Below, piece by piece: positions 1-8,646 of a DNA stretch of 57,833 nt. The stretch is from Phycisphaerales bacterium (GTDB taxonomy: Bacteria > Planctomycetota > Phycisphaerae > Phycisphaerales > UBA1924), in assembly GCA_022843545.1 (NCBI GenBank), contig JALHNL010000012.1, forward strand, positions 1-57,833, given 5' to 3'. The translations under genes were made by a program, and so were the position numbers. The number at the start of each line of letters is the position of its first letter. Within the stretch, counting starts at the first letter, position 1. Below the pieces are notes generated by a model. The model did no database searches, was not told the DNA's origin, and worked only from the letters and a program-made list of their open reading frames with translations.

Positions 1-112
1 CGCTCCACGCCACCACGCCCGCGAGCGCGTGAACCGCGAGCGACGCGCAGGCCGCCGCCACGATCACGCCCGCGCGCGACCGCCCCGCTCGGGTTGGAAG
101 AGTCCCGGGCAC
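1..112 (-). CDS. Start of an unidentified leftward gene (truncated by window edge)
   Basis: Reading leftward from a GTG at 112-110, an open frame runs off the window edge. The first 37 codons give a short Arg-rich segment followed by a hydrophobic run (about residues 16-36, rich in Ala and Val) that looks like a signal anchor or first membrane helix. It starts 8 bases after the stop codon of the DoxX-like gene on the same strand, and a GAGG sequence across that stop lies about 7 bases upstream of the GTG, so the two genes are probably co-transcribed. Too little is present to name a family. Confidence 0.4.
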   Translation of the reverse strand, partial: MPGTLPTRAGRSRAGVIVAAACASLAVHALAGVVAWS

Positions 113-120
113 GGGGCGCC

Positions 121-921
121 TCACTCGCTCTTGGGCGGTTTGCCCGCCGGCGCGGGGCTGGAGGCCAACAGCGCGTCCAGCGACGCGCCGCCGGGCCCGA
201 TGAAGACCACCGCCAGGCACGACAGCCCGCACATGATCTGCAGCCACAGCGTGCTGAAGACCCGCACGTCGTGCCACTCACCCGCCGGCAGGAATCCCAG
301 CAGCCCGTTGCCGACCGCCACCGCCGGGCCGATGGTCGTCAGCCACGCCGCCACCACCATCACGCCCACCAGCGCCAGCGCCGCGATGCGCGTGAACAGC
401 CCCACCAGCACCGCCGCGCCCATCACCACTTCCGTCAGCGCCGCCGCCCACGCCAGCGCCACCGCCGTCTGCCCCGTCCCCAGCGACGCCGGGATGAGCG
501 GCGCGGCGCTGGGCTTCTCCACCGGCGGCTTGCTCGCGGTGTTGAGGAGCAGCGCCAACTGGTAGAGCTTCCGCATCCGCACCGGCTCGGTCGACGCGCC
601 CGGCGCCACCGGCTGGGTGGCCATCGCCGCCAGCACGCGCGGACCCGGCCCGTCCAGCCGCATCGCTCCGCCGCCGCCCGGCGGGGGCAGCGGCTTGGTC
701 GGGGGCTGAGGCGTCAGGTCAGCGGGCTTGGGCGTCGCGGGGGGTGCGGCGCTCACCGGCGCGGTCGTCACGCCCATCGTCGCCAGCACCGCCAGTTGCT
801 CGGGCGCATACACCTGCGTGCCCAGCAGTTTGCCCAGACCCGCCCACACGAAGATGATCCCGATCGCCAGCCGGATCAGGAATGACCCGAAGCTCACCGG
901 TCCGCTGCGTCCCTTCTGCAT
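121..921 (-). CDS. DoxX-like integral membrane protein with a large proline-rich insertion
   Basis: A 266-residue protein with four hydrophobic segments in the DoxX/SURF4 pattern. Helix 1 (about residues 10-30) carries the F-x-W-A-G-L-G-K motif typical of DoxX helix 1. Helices 2-4 (about 150-250) include the usual R-x-A-A-L-A-L-V-G-V segment. Ordinary DoxX proteins have about 130-160 residues. The excess here is a Pro/Ala/Gly-rich stretch of about 110 residues between helices 1 and 2, with no recognisable fold. The start is supported by an AAGGAGGG sequence about 7 bases upstream. The family is membrane-bound and often linked to quinone or redox chemistry, but its substrate cannot be read from the sequence. 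It is divergent from the tRNA-Leu gene and probably leads an operon with the truncated gene at the window edge. Confidence 0.75.
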   Translation of the reverse strand: MQKGRSGPVSFGSFLIRLAIGIIFVWAGLGKLLGTQVYAPEQLAVLATMGVTTAPVSAAPPATPKPADLTPQPPTKPLPPPGGGGAMRLDGPGPRVLAAMATQPVAPGASTEPVRMRKLYQLALLLNTASKPPVEKPSAAPLIPASLGTGQTAVALAWAAALTEVVMGAAVLVGLFTRIAALALVGVMVVAAWLTTIGPAVAVGNGLLGFLPAGEWHDVRVFSTLWLQIMCGLSCLAVVFIGPGGASLDALLASSPAPAGKPPKSE

Positions 922-994
922 CGCTCAGCCCTCCTTGTGCTGCCCCCTCCCGGCCTCCCGGGCTCGCCACTTCCTCTATCATGGTACAGACACC

Positions 995-1078
995 GCGGGC
1001 GTGGCGGAACTGGCAGACGCGCGGGACTTAGGATCCCGTGGCCGCAAGGCTGTGCAGGTTCAACTCCTGTCGCCCGCA
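995..1078 (+). tRNA. tRNA-Leu, anticodon UAG
   Basis: The acceptor stem pairs GCGGGCG (995-1001) with CGCCCGC (1071-1077), with A at 1078 as discriminator and no encoded CCA. The anticodon stem CGGGA/TCCCG encloses the loop CTTAGGA, giving anticodon TAG, which reads CUN leucine codons. The extra G-rich variable arm and the T-loop GGTTCAACTCC are typical of a class II leucine tRNA. Confidence 0.95.
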
Positions 1079-1151
1079 TTGGTCAGGCCCCACCTCTGCA
1101 CAACCGATCCCGGCTCCCCCGGCGGGCAAACCCAGTCCCGCCCAAAGCAGG

Positions 1152-1157
1152 TATTCT
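1152..1157 (+). promoter_or_regulatory. Candidate -10 element (TATTCT) for a leaderless mRNA
   Basis: TATTCT ends 7 bases before the ATG at 1165 and no Shine-Dalgarno sequence is present between them, so transcription would start at or next to the start codon. No good -35 hexamer is seen. Confidence 0.4.
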
Positions 1158-1164
1158 GTTGCCC

Positions 1165-2241
1165 ATGCGCGCCGTGAACTGCCTGCCCACGCTTGCGTCG
1201 CTGTTGCTCGCCGCCCGCGCCCTCGCTGGCGACGTGGTGGTCAATCAGGTTTACGCCTCGGGGGGCGCACCCGGCGGGGGCACACACGACTTCGTCGAAG
1301 TCAAAAACATCTCCCCCCAGCCGGTCAGCATCGCCGGCTGGTCCCTGCACGTCAACGTGCCCAGCCTGGGCCCGGGCTGGAGCCGGGTCGCCATCTTCGG
1401 CTCCATCACCCTGGCTCCGGGCCAGCACCTGCTCGTGCAGCTCGCCGGCTCGGGCCCGGCGCTCGCCGGTGCCGAGGTCTTCGCTGGCACGGTGAACCTG
1501 TCCCCCGCCAGCGGACGCGCCGCGCTCAGCCGTGCTTCCGGCTCGCTGATCGTCACGTGCCCCACCACCCTGGCCGACCGCGTCTCCTGGGGCGCCGGCC
1601 TGTGCCCCGAGACCGCCTCCACCATCTCGCCAACCGCCACCGCCTCGCTCCGTCGCATCGGCGATTGCCTGGACACCGACGACAACCTCGCCGATTTCGC
1701 GCTGGGGCCCATCGACCCGCGCGGGCGCGTCGCCCCACCCGTCTCCTGCTTCGCCCCTCAAGCCACCCTCACCGTCAACGTGCTCGGCGGGGGACGCGTG
1801 GTCTCCACCCCGGCGGGCATCGATTGTCCTTCCGTCTGCCAGTTGCAAGCCGACGTGGGCACCGCGATCAGCCTCTCGCCCGATCCGCCCTCGGGTCTTC
1901 GCTTTCTGGACTGGGCCGACGCGCCCAACCAGTGGTTGGTCCCGCGGACGGTCACCCTCACCGCAAACAGCACGCTCACCGCTCGATTCTGGTGCTTCGC
2001 CGACATCACCGGCATCGGCGGCCCCCCCGAGCCCCTCGACGGCCAAGCCACGGTCGACGACGTCATCGCCTTCGTCAATGCGTTCGGCGATGGCTGCCTT
2101 GAGGACCCGCCGCCATCGCCCCCTTGCAGTCTGGCCGATCTGACCGGCATCGGCGGGCCCCCCGTCATGCCCGACGGCCAGTTGACGGTGGACGACATCA
2201 TCGCCTTCGTCAACGCCTTTGGCGATGGTTGCCCAAATTAA
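1165..2241 (+). CDS. Secreted lamin-tail-domain protein with two GC-type dockerin-like repeats
   Basis: A 358-residue exported protein. A signal peptide (about residues 1-20) is followed by a lamin-tail-like domain (about 21-135) with the characteristic F-V-E-V-K-N-I-S and I-A-G-W-S-L segments. Residues about 200-275 resemble the divergent InlB B-repeat/list-type fold, with a G-G-G-R-V-x-S start, a paired Cys segment and an R-F-L-D-W motif. The C-terminus (277-358) holds two dockerin-like repeats of the form ADITGIGG...DGQ.TVDDVIAFVNAFGDGC. ATG 1165 is chosen because the signal peptide begins there and upstream codons overlap the tRNA. The repeats suggest cell-surface anchoring. The lamin-tail domain is often found on secreted nucleases and surface proteins but has no catalytic meaning alone. 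Confidence 0.8.
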   Translation: MRAVNCLPTLASLLLAARALAGDVVVNQVYASGGAPGGGTHDFVEVKNISPQPVSIAGWSLHVNVPSLGPGWSRVAIFGSITLAPGQHLLVQLAGSGPALAGAEVFAGTVNLSPASGRAALSRASGSLIVTCPTTLADRVSWGAGLCPETASTISPTATASLRRIGDCLDTDDNLADFALGPIDPRGRVAPPVSCFAPQATLTVNVLGGGRVVSTPAGIDCPSVCQLQADVGTAISLSPDPPSGLRFLDWADAPNQWLVPRTVTLTANSTLTARFWCFADITGIGGPPEPLDGQATVDDVIAFVNAFGDGCLEDPPPSPPCSLADLTGIGGPPVMPDGQLTVDDIIAFVNAFGDGCPN

Positions 2242-2449
2242 CACCCCCTTTGGGCTATATCTCCGTAGGGTTGTTTATCCCTTGCTGATGGAGGCAATTC
2301 TCCTAGCCCATGCGGAGTTGCTCGGTTATTCTGAACCCAGAGACTTCTCGGGCACGGGCGTTTGCTCGTGCTACGGATGTCTTGCTCTCGTTTCGGGGCC
2401 ACATTTGGCCCCTGGGTACCGCTCTGATATCCCCCAAAGAAGGTGCATC

Positions 2450-5017
2450 ATGACCAACTCGCGCGCGTTGTCCCTGTCGCTTTTGGCAGGCTTGGCTTTG
2501 TCCTCCTCCGCCTTGGCGCAGCCCGCCGCGACGAACCTGGGCACGCTGACGCTCGGTACGCCCGTCAACGCGAGCGTGCCCCAGCTCGGCCTGGGCGAAG
2601 TGGCGTGGTTCAAGTTCACGCTCTCACAGCCGGTCGCCTTCTCCGCCCTGCGCTTCCTGGACGTCACCACCACCGCCGGCACCGGCAGCGGCGGCGTGGC
2701 CGACAACGAGATCGCGCTCTTCAACTCGGCCGGCACGCGCATCTCTTCCGATGACGACGACGGGCTGAGCACCACCGCCTTCCTCACCTTCGGCACCGGC
2801 TCGGGCATCCTGCCCTCGGGCAGCACGCCCACCGTGGGCAACGGGCGCGATGGCGACCTGCCCGCCGGCACCTACTACCTGGGCGTCGCCTACTCGGGCG
2901 TGCTGTGGCAGACCTCCAACTGGGGCTTCACCTTCAGCAACACGCTGGTGCTGTACGCCCACAACGTCACCATCAACGCGGCGAACACCGCCGTCACCGC
3001 GCCCGCGGCGGGCGCGTTCGACCTGGGCACACTTCCCGCCAGCGGCTCGGTCACGCGTTCCGACCCGCTCGTCGCCGGCCAGACCCGCTGGTACAAGGCG
3101 GAGTTCCCCGCGGCAGACACCGTGCAGCGCTCGTGGCTGGACATCGACACCGAGGGCTCGTCGCTGAGCCTGCTGAACCGCACCCGCATCTCGCTGTTTG
3201 GTCCTAACGGCGCGGTCGTCGGCAACTCCTTCTTCTCCGCCATCTCCGACGCCAACGACGGCTCGGGCGACCTCAGCCAACTGACCTTCGGCCTCACCAC
3301 TCCCGTCCGCCCCGCCCCGGGCGACGGGCTGGCGTACAACGGGCGCGACGGTGCGCTCCGCGCGGGGACCTACTACATCGCCGTCAGCACCACCCCCACC
3401 AACACACCCAGCAACTCCACGTCCTTCTCCGCTAACTTCGGCACCGTCTCCACCGGAACCAACGCCGGCACCATCAACCTCAACATCAACACCGGGTTTG
3501 AGGTCAGCAACCCCACTGTCACGCTCGCTCTCAGCGCCATCAGCGCCGAGCCCGGCGGCTCGTTCAACGCCTTCGCCACCGTCACCCCGGGCTTCAACCC
3601 CGTCAGCACCGGCATCGTCGTCACCCTCGACACTGCCGGTGTGGGCGCGGGCACCCTCAACATGCTCGACAACGGCGTCGCCCCCGATGTCACCGCCGGC
3701 GACGGCATCTTCTCCGTCGCCGTCACCGTCCCGCCCGGCACCCCCAGCGCGAACACCACGCTGATCGCCAGCGCTTCCGACGAGCAGAGCCGCACCGGCA
3801 CCGCGAACGCCAACTTCGTCGTCGTAGGCCCCGTGCCACCCTGCCCCACCGGGCCCGAGACCCACTCGCTCACCAACCTCACCAGTGACGGCACCCTCAA
3901 CACCGCAGGCAACGGCATCGCCACCTTCAACGCCACCAGCTCCGCCAGCATCAACGTCGTCCGCATGTCCGGACGGTTCATCCCCGGTAACGCCTTCTCC
4001 TCCAACGCGCGGCTCGTGCTCACCTCGCCGGGCGGGCAGACGTTCACGCTCACTCCCTTCCTTGCCAACACCCCCAGCGGCGTGCCCGCCGACATCGGCA
4101 CGCTCGAGGCGCAGCTCGCCTGCGCCGGCTCGTCGGGAGTCGGCGAATGGACCGTCCGCGCCTACGAAACCATCGACGACGCCGGCGTTGACGGCGTCTG
4201 GACCAACCTCTGCTTCGCCCTGGATTCCCAGCCCCCCACCGCCACCGGCTGGTCCGAGGACGCCTGCGGCAACGACGCGGGCGAACTGCCCGCCGCCGCC
4301 CAGTCGCCCGTGGGCACCGGGGCGCTCACCGAGATCAACGGGCTCATCGCCTCCAGCGGCGACACCGACATGTACCGCATCGCCATCTGCGATGTCGCGA
4401 GCTTCTCGGTGACCACCGATGCCCTCACCACCGGCGACACCCAGCTCTTCCTCTTCAACCTCGACGGCACCGGCATCATGCACAACGACGACCGCGTCAC
4501 CGGCGATGTGCAGTCTGATCTGAACAATCTCGGCGGGCTGATCACCGCCCCCGGTGATTACTACCTCGCCATCTCCGGATACAACCGCGATCCTCAATCC
4601 GTCGGCTCGCTCATCTGGGCCAACACCCCCTTCGTGGGCCTCCGCTCTCCCGACGGGCCCGGCGCCACGGGAGTCGTTGACGGCTGGACCGGTTCCGGCG
4701 GCACGTACGCCTACGGCATCGCGCTCACCGGCGTCTGCTACCCCGGAAGCGGCGGCGGCGGCGGTTGCAACCTGGCCGACATCACCGACATCGGCGACAC
4801 CGGCGCGGGCCCCGATGACCAGCTCACCGTCGATGACCTCATCGGCTTCGTCAATTCCTTCGGCGAGGCCACCGGTTGCCCCGGCACCCCCGGCACCGCC
4901 TGCAACCGCTCCGACGTCACCGACATCGGCAGCACCGGCGCCGGCCCCGACGGCCAGCTCACCGTCGATGACATCATCGCCTTCGTGAACGCCTTCGGCG
5001 AAGGCTGTCCGGCCTGA
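2450..5017 (+). CDS. Modular secreted protein (five-paralogue family) with paired GC-type dockerins, copy 1
   Basis: An 855-residue exported protein with a signal peptide cut after the A-L-A segment near residue 22. Order of parts: two related N-terminal blocks (about 24-165 and 190-315), each starting D/N-L-G-T-L, containing W-F/Y-K and ending N-G-R-D-G-x-L-x-A-G-T-Y-Y; one domain at about 350-460 with the motif L-D-N-G-V-A-P-D-V-T-A-G-D-G-I-F-S, resembling the choice-of-anchor X type; a block at about 465-597 resembling a proprotein-convertase P domain (S-P-G-G-Q..., G-E-W-T-V-R-A-Y-E); a PPC-like region (about 598-765); and two dockerin-like repeats (772-855). No catalytic motif is visible, so it is probably a structural or binding surface protein. 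ATG 2450 follows AAGAAGGTG. An intrinsic terminator follows at 5045-5074. Confidence 0.8.
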   Translation: MTNSRALSLSLLAGLALSSSALAQPAATNLGTLTLGTPVNASVPQLGLGEVAWFKFTLSQPVAFSALRFLDVTTTAGTGSGGVADNEIALFNSAGTRISSDDDDGLSTTAFLTFGTGSGILPSGSTPTVGNGRDGDLPAGTYYLGVAYSGVLWQTSNWGFTFSNTLVLYAHNVTINAANTAVTAPAAGAFDLGTLPASGSVTRSDPLVAGQTRWYKAEFPAADTVQRSWLDIDTEGSSLSLLNRTRISLFGPNGAVVGNSFFSAISDANDGSGDLSQLTFGLTTPVRPAPGDGLAYNGRDGALRAGTYYIAVSTTPTNTPSNSTSFSANFGTVSTGTNAGTINLNINTGFEVSNPTVTLALSAISAEPGGSFNAFATVTPGFNPVSTGIVVTLDTAGVGAGTLNMLDNGVAPDVTAGDGIFSVAVTVPPGTPSANTTLIASASDEQSRTGTANANFVVVGPVPPCPTGPETHSLTNLTSDGTLNTAGNGIATFNATSSASINVVRMSGRFIPGNAFSSNARLVLTSPGGQTFTLTPFLANTPSGVPADIGTLEAQLACAGSSGVGEWTVRAYETIDDAGVDGVWTNLCFALDSQPPTATGWSEDACGNDAGELPAAAQSPVGTGALTEINGLIASSGDTDMYRIAICDVASFSVTTDALTTGDTQLFLFNLDGTGIMHNDDRVTGDVQSDLNNLGGLITAPGDYYLAISGYNRDPQSVGSLIWANTPFVGLRSPDGPGATGVVDGWTGSGGTYAYGIALTGVCYPGSGGGGGCNLADITDIGDTGAGPDDQLTVDDLIGFVNSFGEATGCPGTPGTACNRSDVTDIGSTGAGPDGQLTVDDIIAFVNAFGEGCPA

Positions 5018-5044
5018 CATCTCAGGTTGAGTTGGAGCGTCCCC

Positions 5045-5074
5045 AAAGCCCCCGGTGTGAAACTGGGGGCTTTT
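5045..5074 (+). terminator. Intrinsic terminator after dockerin family copy 1
   Basis: AAAGCCCCC (5045-5053) pairs with GGGGGCTTT (5065-5073) around an 11-base loop, followed by T residues. Confidence 0.85.
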
Positions 5075-5348
5075 CATTGACACCTACGCTGCCTAAGCAA
5101 AAACCCCACTGCTGCGCGCTCAAGATATCCGCCATGGGTTCCATGAATCTGCGGAATCTCGGCTGATGCGCCCTTCCCAACAGTCAGTATCTGCGGTAAC
5201 TTGAACATGACGATCCCGGTATTCGTCCCCGGCCCTCGGCCGTACTCGTGCGGGACGAGCAGGAGATCGGAAGAACTTGCCCGAACAAGCGCGCCGGTGC
5301 GGTGTGTCTTGGCCGGGTTGGATGCGGCTTTCTCGGAGGAACACGAAT
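5075..5348 (+). promoter_or_regulatory. Intergenic region with promoter candidate and long leader of dockerin family copy 2
   Basis: No gene is seen in this stretch. A promoter candidate has TTCCCA at 5174-5179 and TAACTT at 5197-5202 with a 17-base spacer, which would leave a leader of about 140 bases before the ATG at 5349. The leader contains a small perfect hairpin, CTCGT-gcggg-ACGAG, near 5247-5261. A GGAGGA ribosome binding site near 5335-5340 precedes the start codon. Confidence 0.4.
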
Positions 5349-8309
5349 ATGCGCCCCACGACTCGAACGCTCTTCTTGGCCGCCGGCCTCATGGCCCCCG
5401 CGACCGCTCTGGCCCAGCCCGCGACCTTCACGGACTTGGGCACGCTCACGCCGGGCGTCCCGGTGACGGGCAGCGCTCCGGTCTCCACCACCACCGATCA
5501 GGTGTCGTGGTTCAAGTTCACGCTGGCCAGCCCCGTGCGCCGCAGCGATCTGACGTTCCTGGAGATCTACAACGGCACCGTCAGCGGCGGCGGTTCGACA
5601 GACAGCGAACTGGCGCTCTATGACGCGGCGGGCACGCTGATCCAGGTCGATGACGACGACGGCGCGGGCGTCTCCAGCGCGCTCTCCTTCGGCGCCGGCT
5701 CGGGCACGTTCCTGCCTAGCACCACCGGCACGCCGGTGTGCGGCAACGGTCGCGATCGCGACCTGCCCGCGGGCGATTACTACGTCGGTGTTGCGTACTT
5801 CAGCCGCACGTGGAACAACGGCTTCGTCTTCAGCACGAGCACGACGACTCTGGGCGCGACCGACGTCACGATCGTGACGGACACGGCCGCCGCCGCCGCC
5901 GAGCCTGCCGGCACCATCGATCTGGGCGTACTGACCCTGGGCACGCCGATCGTCCGCGTGGCCGACGCGCTGCCCGCCAGCACGGTCCAGTGGTACAAGC
6001 TCGAAGTGCCGAACATCGGCTCCTCGCTGGGCTCGTACCTGGATATTGACACCGAGAATTCGGCGCTCGCGCCGACCAACGCCACCCGCTTGTCGATCTA
6101 CGGCGAGAACGGGACCCTTCAGAGCCTCTCCACGCTTGGGGCCCTGCCCTCGGCGGTTAGCGCAACCGCGACGTGGACCGACACCGTTGACGGTTCGGGC
6201 AGCCTGAGCCAGCTCACCTTCGGCGTCGCCGCTCCGGCGCGGTCCGCCGTGGGCACGGGCCTGGCGTATAACGGCCGTGACGGCAACTTCGTTCGCGCCG
6301 GTGTGTACTACATCGCCGTGGCCGGCCCCGGCGCGGCCCCCTCGACCACCGCGGTCTCGGGCATCAACTTCGGGCACACGTCCGCTTCGGCCAACTCCGG
6401 CACGATCAACCTGCAGATCGACGGCGCGATCGTGGTGACCTCGCCCTCGGGCACCGGCTCGGCGATCCCGGCCACGGTGGGCGTCTCGACGCCCGTGACG
6501 CTCCGCGTCAACGTGACCCCGGGCTCCAACCCCGTCAGCACGGGCATCACCGTCGACGTTGACGCCAGCGCGGTCACCGGCATCGCCGGCACCACCGCCC
6601 TGCTCGACAACGGCGTGGCCCCCGACGCCACCGCTGGCGACGGGATCTACTCCGCGTCCATTCTGGTTGACGGGGCCACCTTCCCCGCCGCCTATGTCCT
6701 GCCCTTCACGATCAACGATCTGGAGGCTCGCAGCGGTTCGGGCAACATCAACCTGACGGTTTCGGCCCCGACCAACCCCACCGGCACCGCCACGGCGGTC
6801 CCGCCGTTCGGCTCGACGGGTGACTCCTTCACCGCCCGCGTTACCGTGACCCCGGGCAACTTCCCGCCCAGCACGGGGCTGGCTGTCTCGCTGGACGCCT
6901 CGCTCGTCGATGGCGGCACGGTGAACCTGCTGGACAACGGCGTGGCCCCCGACGTCACCGCGGGTGACAACATCTTCTCCGGCACCGTCACGGTGGGCCC
7001 CGGCGCCGCTTCGGGCGCCTCCGCGCTCCCCGCCACGATCTCCGACGCGGAGGCTCGCACCAACAACGCGAACCTCAACTTCACGGTCATCGGCCCGCCC
7101 CCGGCTTGCCCGACTCCGGGCGTCGAGTCCTTCACCTTCACCAACCTCGACAGCGAGGGCGCGGTCGGCGCCGCCACCAACGGTGTCGCCCCGTTCACGC
7201 CCACCTCTTCCGCGGCCATCGGCTCGCTGCGTCTGACGGGTCGCTTCCTCCCCAACACCTCCTTCACCGCTGAGGCTCGCATCCGCATCGAACTGCCCTC
7301 GGGCTCGTTCATCGACTACCAGCCCTTCACCACCAGCGGCCCCACCGGCGTGCCCCGTGACCTCTCTGAAGTGACGATCACTATCCCCTGCGACGGCATC
7401 ATCGCCAACAGCGGCCCGTGGGCCGTGCGTATGTGGGAGTCGGTCACCGACGCCGCCGTTCCCGACGGCGTGTGGGCCAACCTGTGCCTGACGCTGGTGG
7501 AAACCACCCCCGGCGGCTCCGGCCCGGTCTGGCAGGGTGACACCTGCGTCGGTGACGCGGGCGATCTGCCCGCCACCGCCCAGGTGCCCAGCGGCACCGG
7601 TCCGCTCACGTCGATCGTCGGCAACCTCTCGTCCACGTCCGACGCCGACATGTACCTCGTCAACATCTGCGACTTCAACGCCTTCGACGCGACCACCGCC
7701 CCCGGCACGGCCGACACTCAGCTCTGGCTCTTCAATCTCGACGGCACGGGCGTGATGTTCAACGACGACGACACCGTCGTCGCCGGCTCGGCCCGCATCA
7801 ACAACAGCACGGCCCTGCTCTCCGCCAACGGGGACTACTACCTGGCCGTCACCCGCTACAACCGCGACCCGGTCGACTCCACCGGCGCGCTGCTGTGGAA
7901 CAACACCGGCGCGGGCGGCTCGTTCCTGGGCATCCGCGCCCCGGACGGCCCCGGCGCCGCCAACCCCATCGCGAACTGGGTCAACGCCGCGGTGGGCTCC
8001 AGCACCTACACCATCGCCCTGGCCGGCACCTGCTACCCCAGCGGCGGGCCCGTTGGTTGCAACCGCGCCGACATCACCGACATCGGTGACACCGGCGCCG
8101 GCCCCGACAACCAGCTCACCGTCGACGACATCATCGCCTTCGTGAACACCTTCGGCGACGCGATCGGCTGCCCGGGCACCCCCGGCACCGCCTGCAACCG
8201 CGCGGACATCACCGACATCGGCGACACCGGTGCCGGCCCCGATGGCGAGCTCACCGTCGACGACATCATCGCCTACGTCAACGCCTTCGGCGACGGCTGC
8301 CCGGCCTAA
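5349..8309 (+). CDS. Modular secreted protein (five-paralogue family) with paired GC-type dockerins, copy 2
   Basis: A 986-residue exported protein. The signal peptide contains A-A-G-L-M-A-P-A-T-A-L-A followed by QPA and is nearly identical to those of the next two family members. It has the same module order as copy 1 but with two tandem copies of the D-N-G-V-A-P-D-x-T-A-G-D domain (about 362-474 and 475-582). Next come the P-domain-like block (about 586-717), the PPC-like region (about 724-897) and two dockerin-like repeats (903-986), each starting C-N-R-A-D-I-T-D-I-G-D and ending in Gly-Cys (first repeat F-G-D-A-I-G-C). The GGAGGA sequence about 10 bases before ATG 5349 fixes the start. 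An isolated terminator after the gene argues for monocistronic expression. No enzymatic motif was found. Confidence 0.8.
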   Translation: MRPTTRTLFLAAGLMAPATALAQPATFTDLGTLTPGVPVTGSAPVSTTTDQVSWFKFTLASPVRRSDLTFLEIYNGTVSGGGSTDSELALYDAAGTLIQVDDDDGAGVSSALSFGAGSGTFLPSTTGTPVCGNGRDRDLPAGDYYVGVAYFSRTWNNGFVFSTSTTTLGATDVTIVTDTAAAAAEPAGTIDLGVLTLGTPIVRVADALPASTVQWYKLEVPNIGSSLGSYLDIDTENSALAPTNATRLSIYGENGTLQSLSTLGALPSAVSATATWTDTVDGSGSLSQLTFGVAAPARSAVGTGLAYNGRDGNFVRAGVYYIAVAGPGAAPSTTAVSGINFGHTSASANSGTINLQIDGAIVVTSPSGTGSAIPATVGVSTPVTLRVNVTPGSNPVSTGITVDVDASAVTGIAGTTALLDNGVAPDATAGDGIYSASILVDGATFPAAYVLPFTINDLEARSGSGNINLTVSAPTNPTGTATAVPPFGSTGDSFTARVTVTPGNFPPSTGLAVSLDASLVDGGTVNLLDNGVAPDVTAGDNIFSGTVTVGPGAASGASALPATISDAEARTNNANLNFTVIGPPPACPTPGVESFTFTNLDSEGAVGAATNGVAPFTPTSSAAIGSLRLTGRFLPNTSFTAEARIRIELPSGSFIDYQPFTTSGPTGVPRDLSEVTITIPCDGIIANSGPWAVRMWESVTDAAVPDGVWANLCLTLVETTPGGSGPVWQGDTCVGDAGDLPATAQVPSGTGPLTSIVGNLSSTSDADMYLVNICDFNAFDATTAPGTADTQLWLFNLDGTGVMFNDDDTVVAGSARINNSTALLSANGDYYLAVTRYNRDPVDSTGALLWNNTGAGGSFLGIRAPDGPGAANPIANWVNAAVGSSTYTIALAGTCYPSGGPVGCNRADITDIGDTGAGPDNQLTVDDIIAFVNTFGDAIGCPGTPGTACNRADITDIGDTGAGPDGELTVDDIIAYVNAFGDGCPA

Positions 8310-8356
8310 TCTGGCAGGGATCCCCGTCCTAGGCAGATAACCCAAGTTCACACCTC

Positions 8357-8389
8357 AGCCCCGGAGTTCGCTCCGGGGCTTTCTTTTTT
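8357..8389 (+). terminator. Intrinsic terminator with UUCG tetraloop after copy 2
   Basis: AGCCCCGGAG (8357-8366), loop TTCG, CTCCGGGGCT (8371-8380), then TTCTTTTTT. A perfect 10-bp stem closed by an extra-stable UUCG loop. Confidence 0.92.
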
Positions 8390-8646
8390 GGCCATGCATT
8401 GCATGCATAATGGTCCAATACGGCCAACGCACGCGAACTCGCCGCGATTACGGACCGGTATTCGCCGAAAGTGGCCGAATCTCGCAACCGGCTCCTACCG
8501 CAGCAGGCGGTCTTAGGGTAACCTGTAGTGCCACTTTGTGGCGATCTTGGCGCATTCCTCGCGCAGTCGCTGCGAAGGCCCTTTCGAACCGTCGTGCAGA
8601 GACTCGATCGGGAACACACTGACGCTTGCACTTGGAGGTCTTTCAG
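8390..8646 (+). promoter_or_regulatory. Intergenic region and leader of dockerin family copy 3
   Basis: No gene is seen here. It begins with an AT-rich imperfect inverted repeat (about 8388-8418: TTGGCCAT on one side, ATGGTCCAA on the other, with two ATGCAT palindromes between). A -10-like TAACCT lies at 8519-8524 without a good -35, which would leave a leader of about 115 bases. A GGAGG ribosome binding site (8634-8638) stands 8 bases before ATG 8647. Confidence 0.35.

Noticed and set aside
29-885. Plus-strand open frames over the DoxX-like gene
   Set aside because: Arg/His/Pro-rich shadow translations; the minus strand has the hydrophobic helices and a good ribosome binding site.
2219-2450. 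Upstream extension of dockerin copy 1 from 2219
   Set aside because: The extra 77 codons overlap the end of the previous gene and would bury the signal peptide. AAGAAGGTG before ATG 2450 supports the shorter form.
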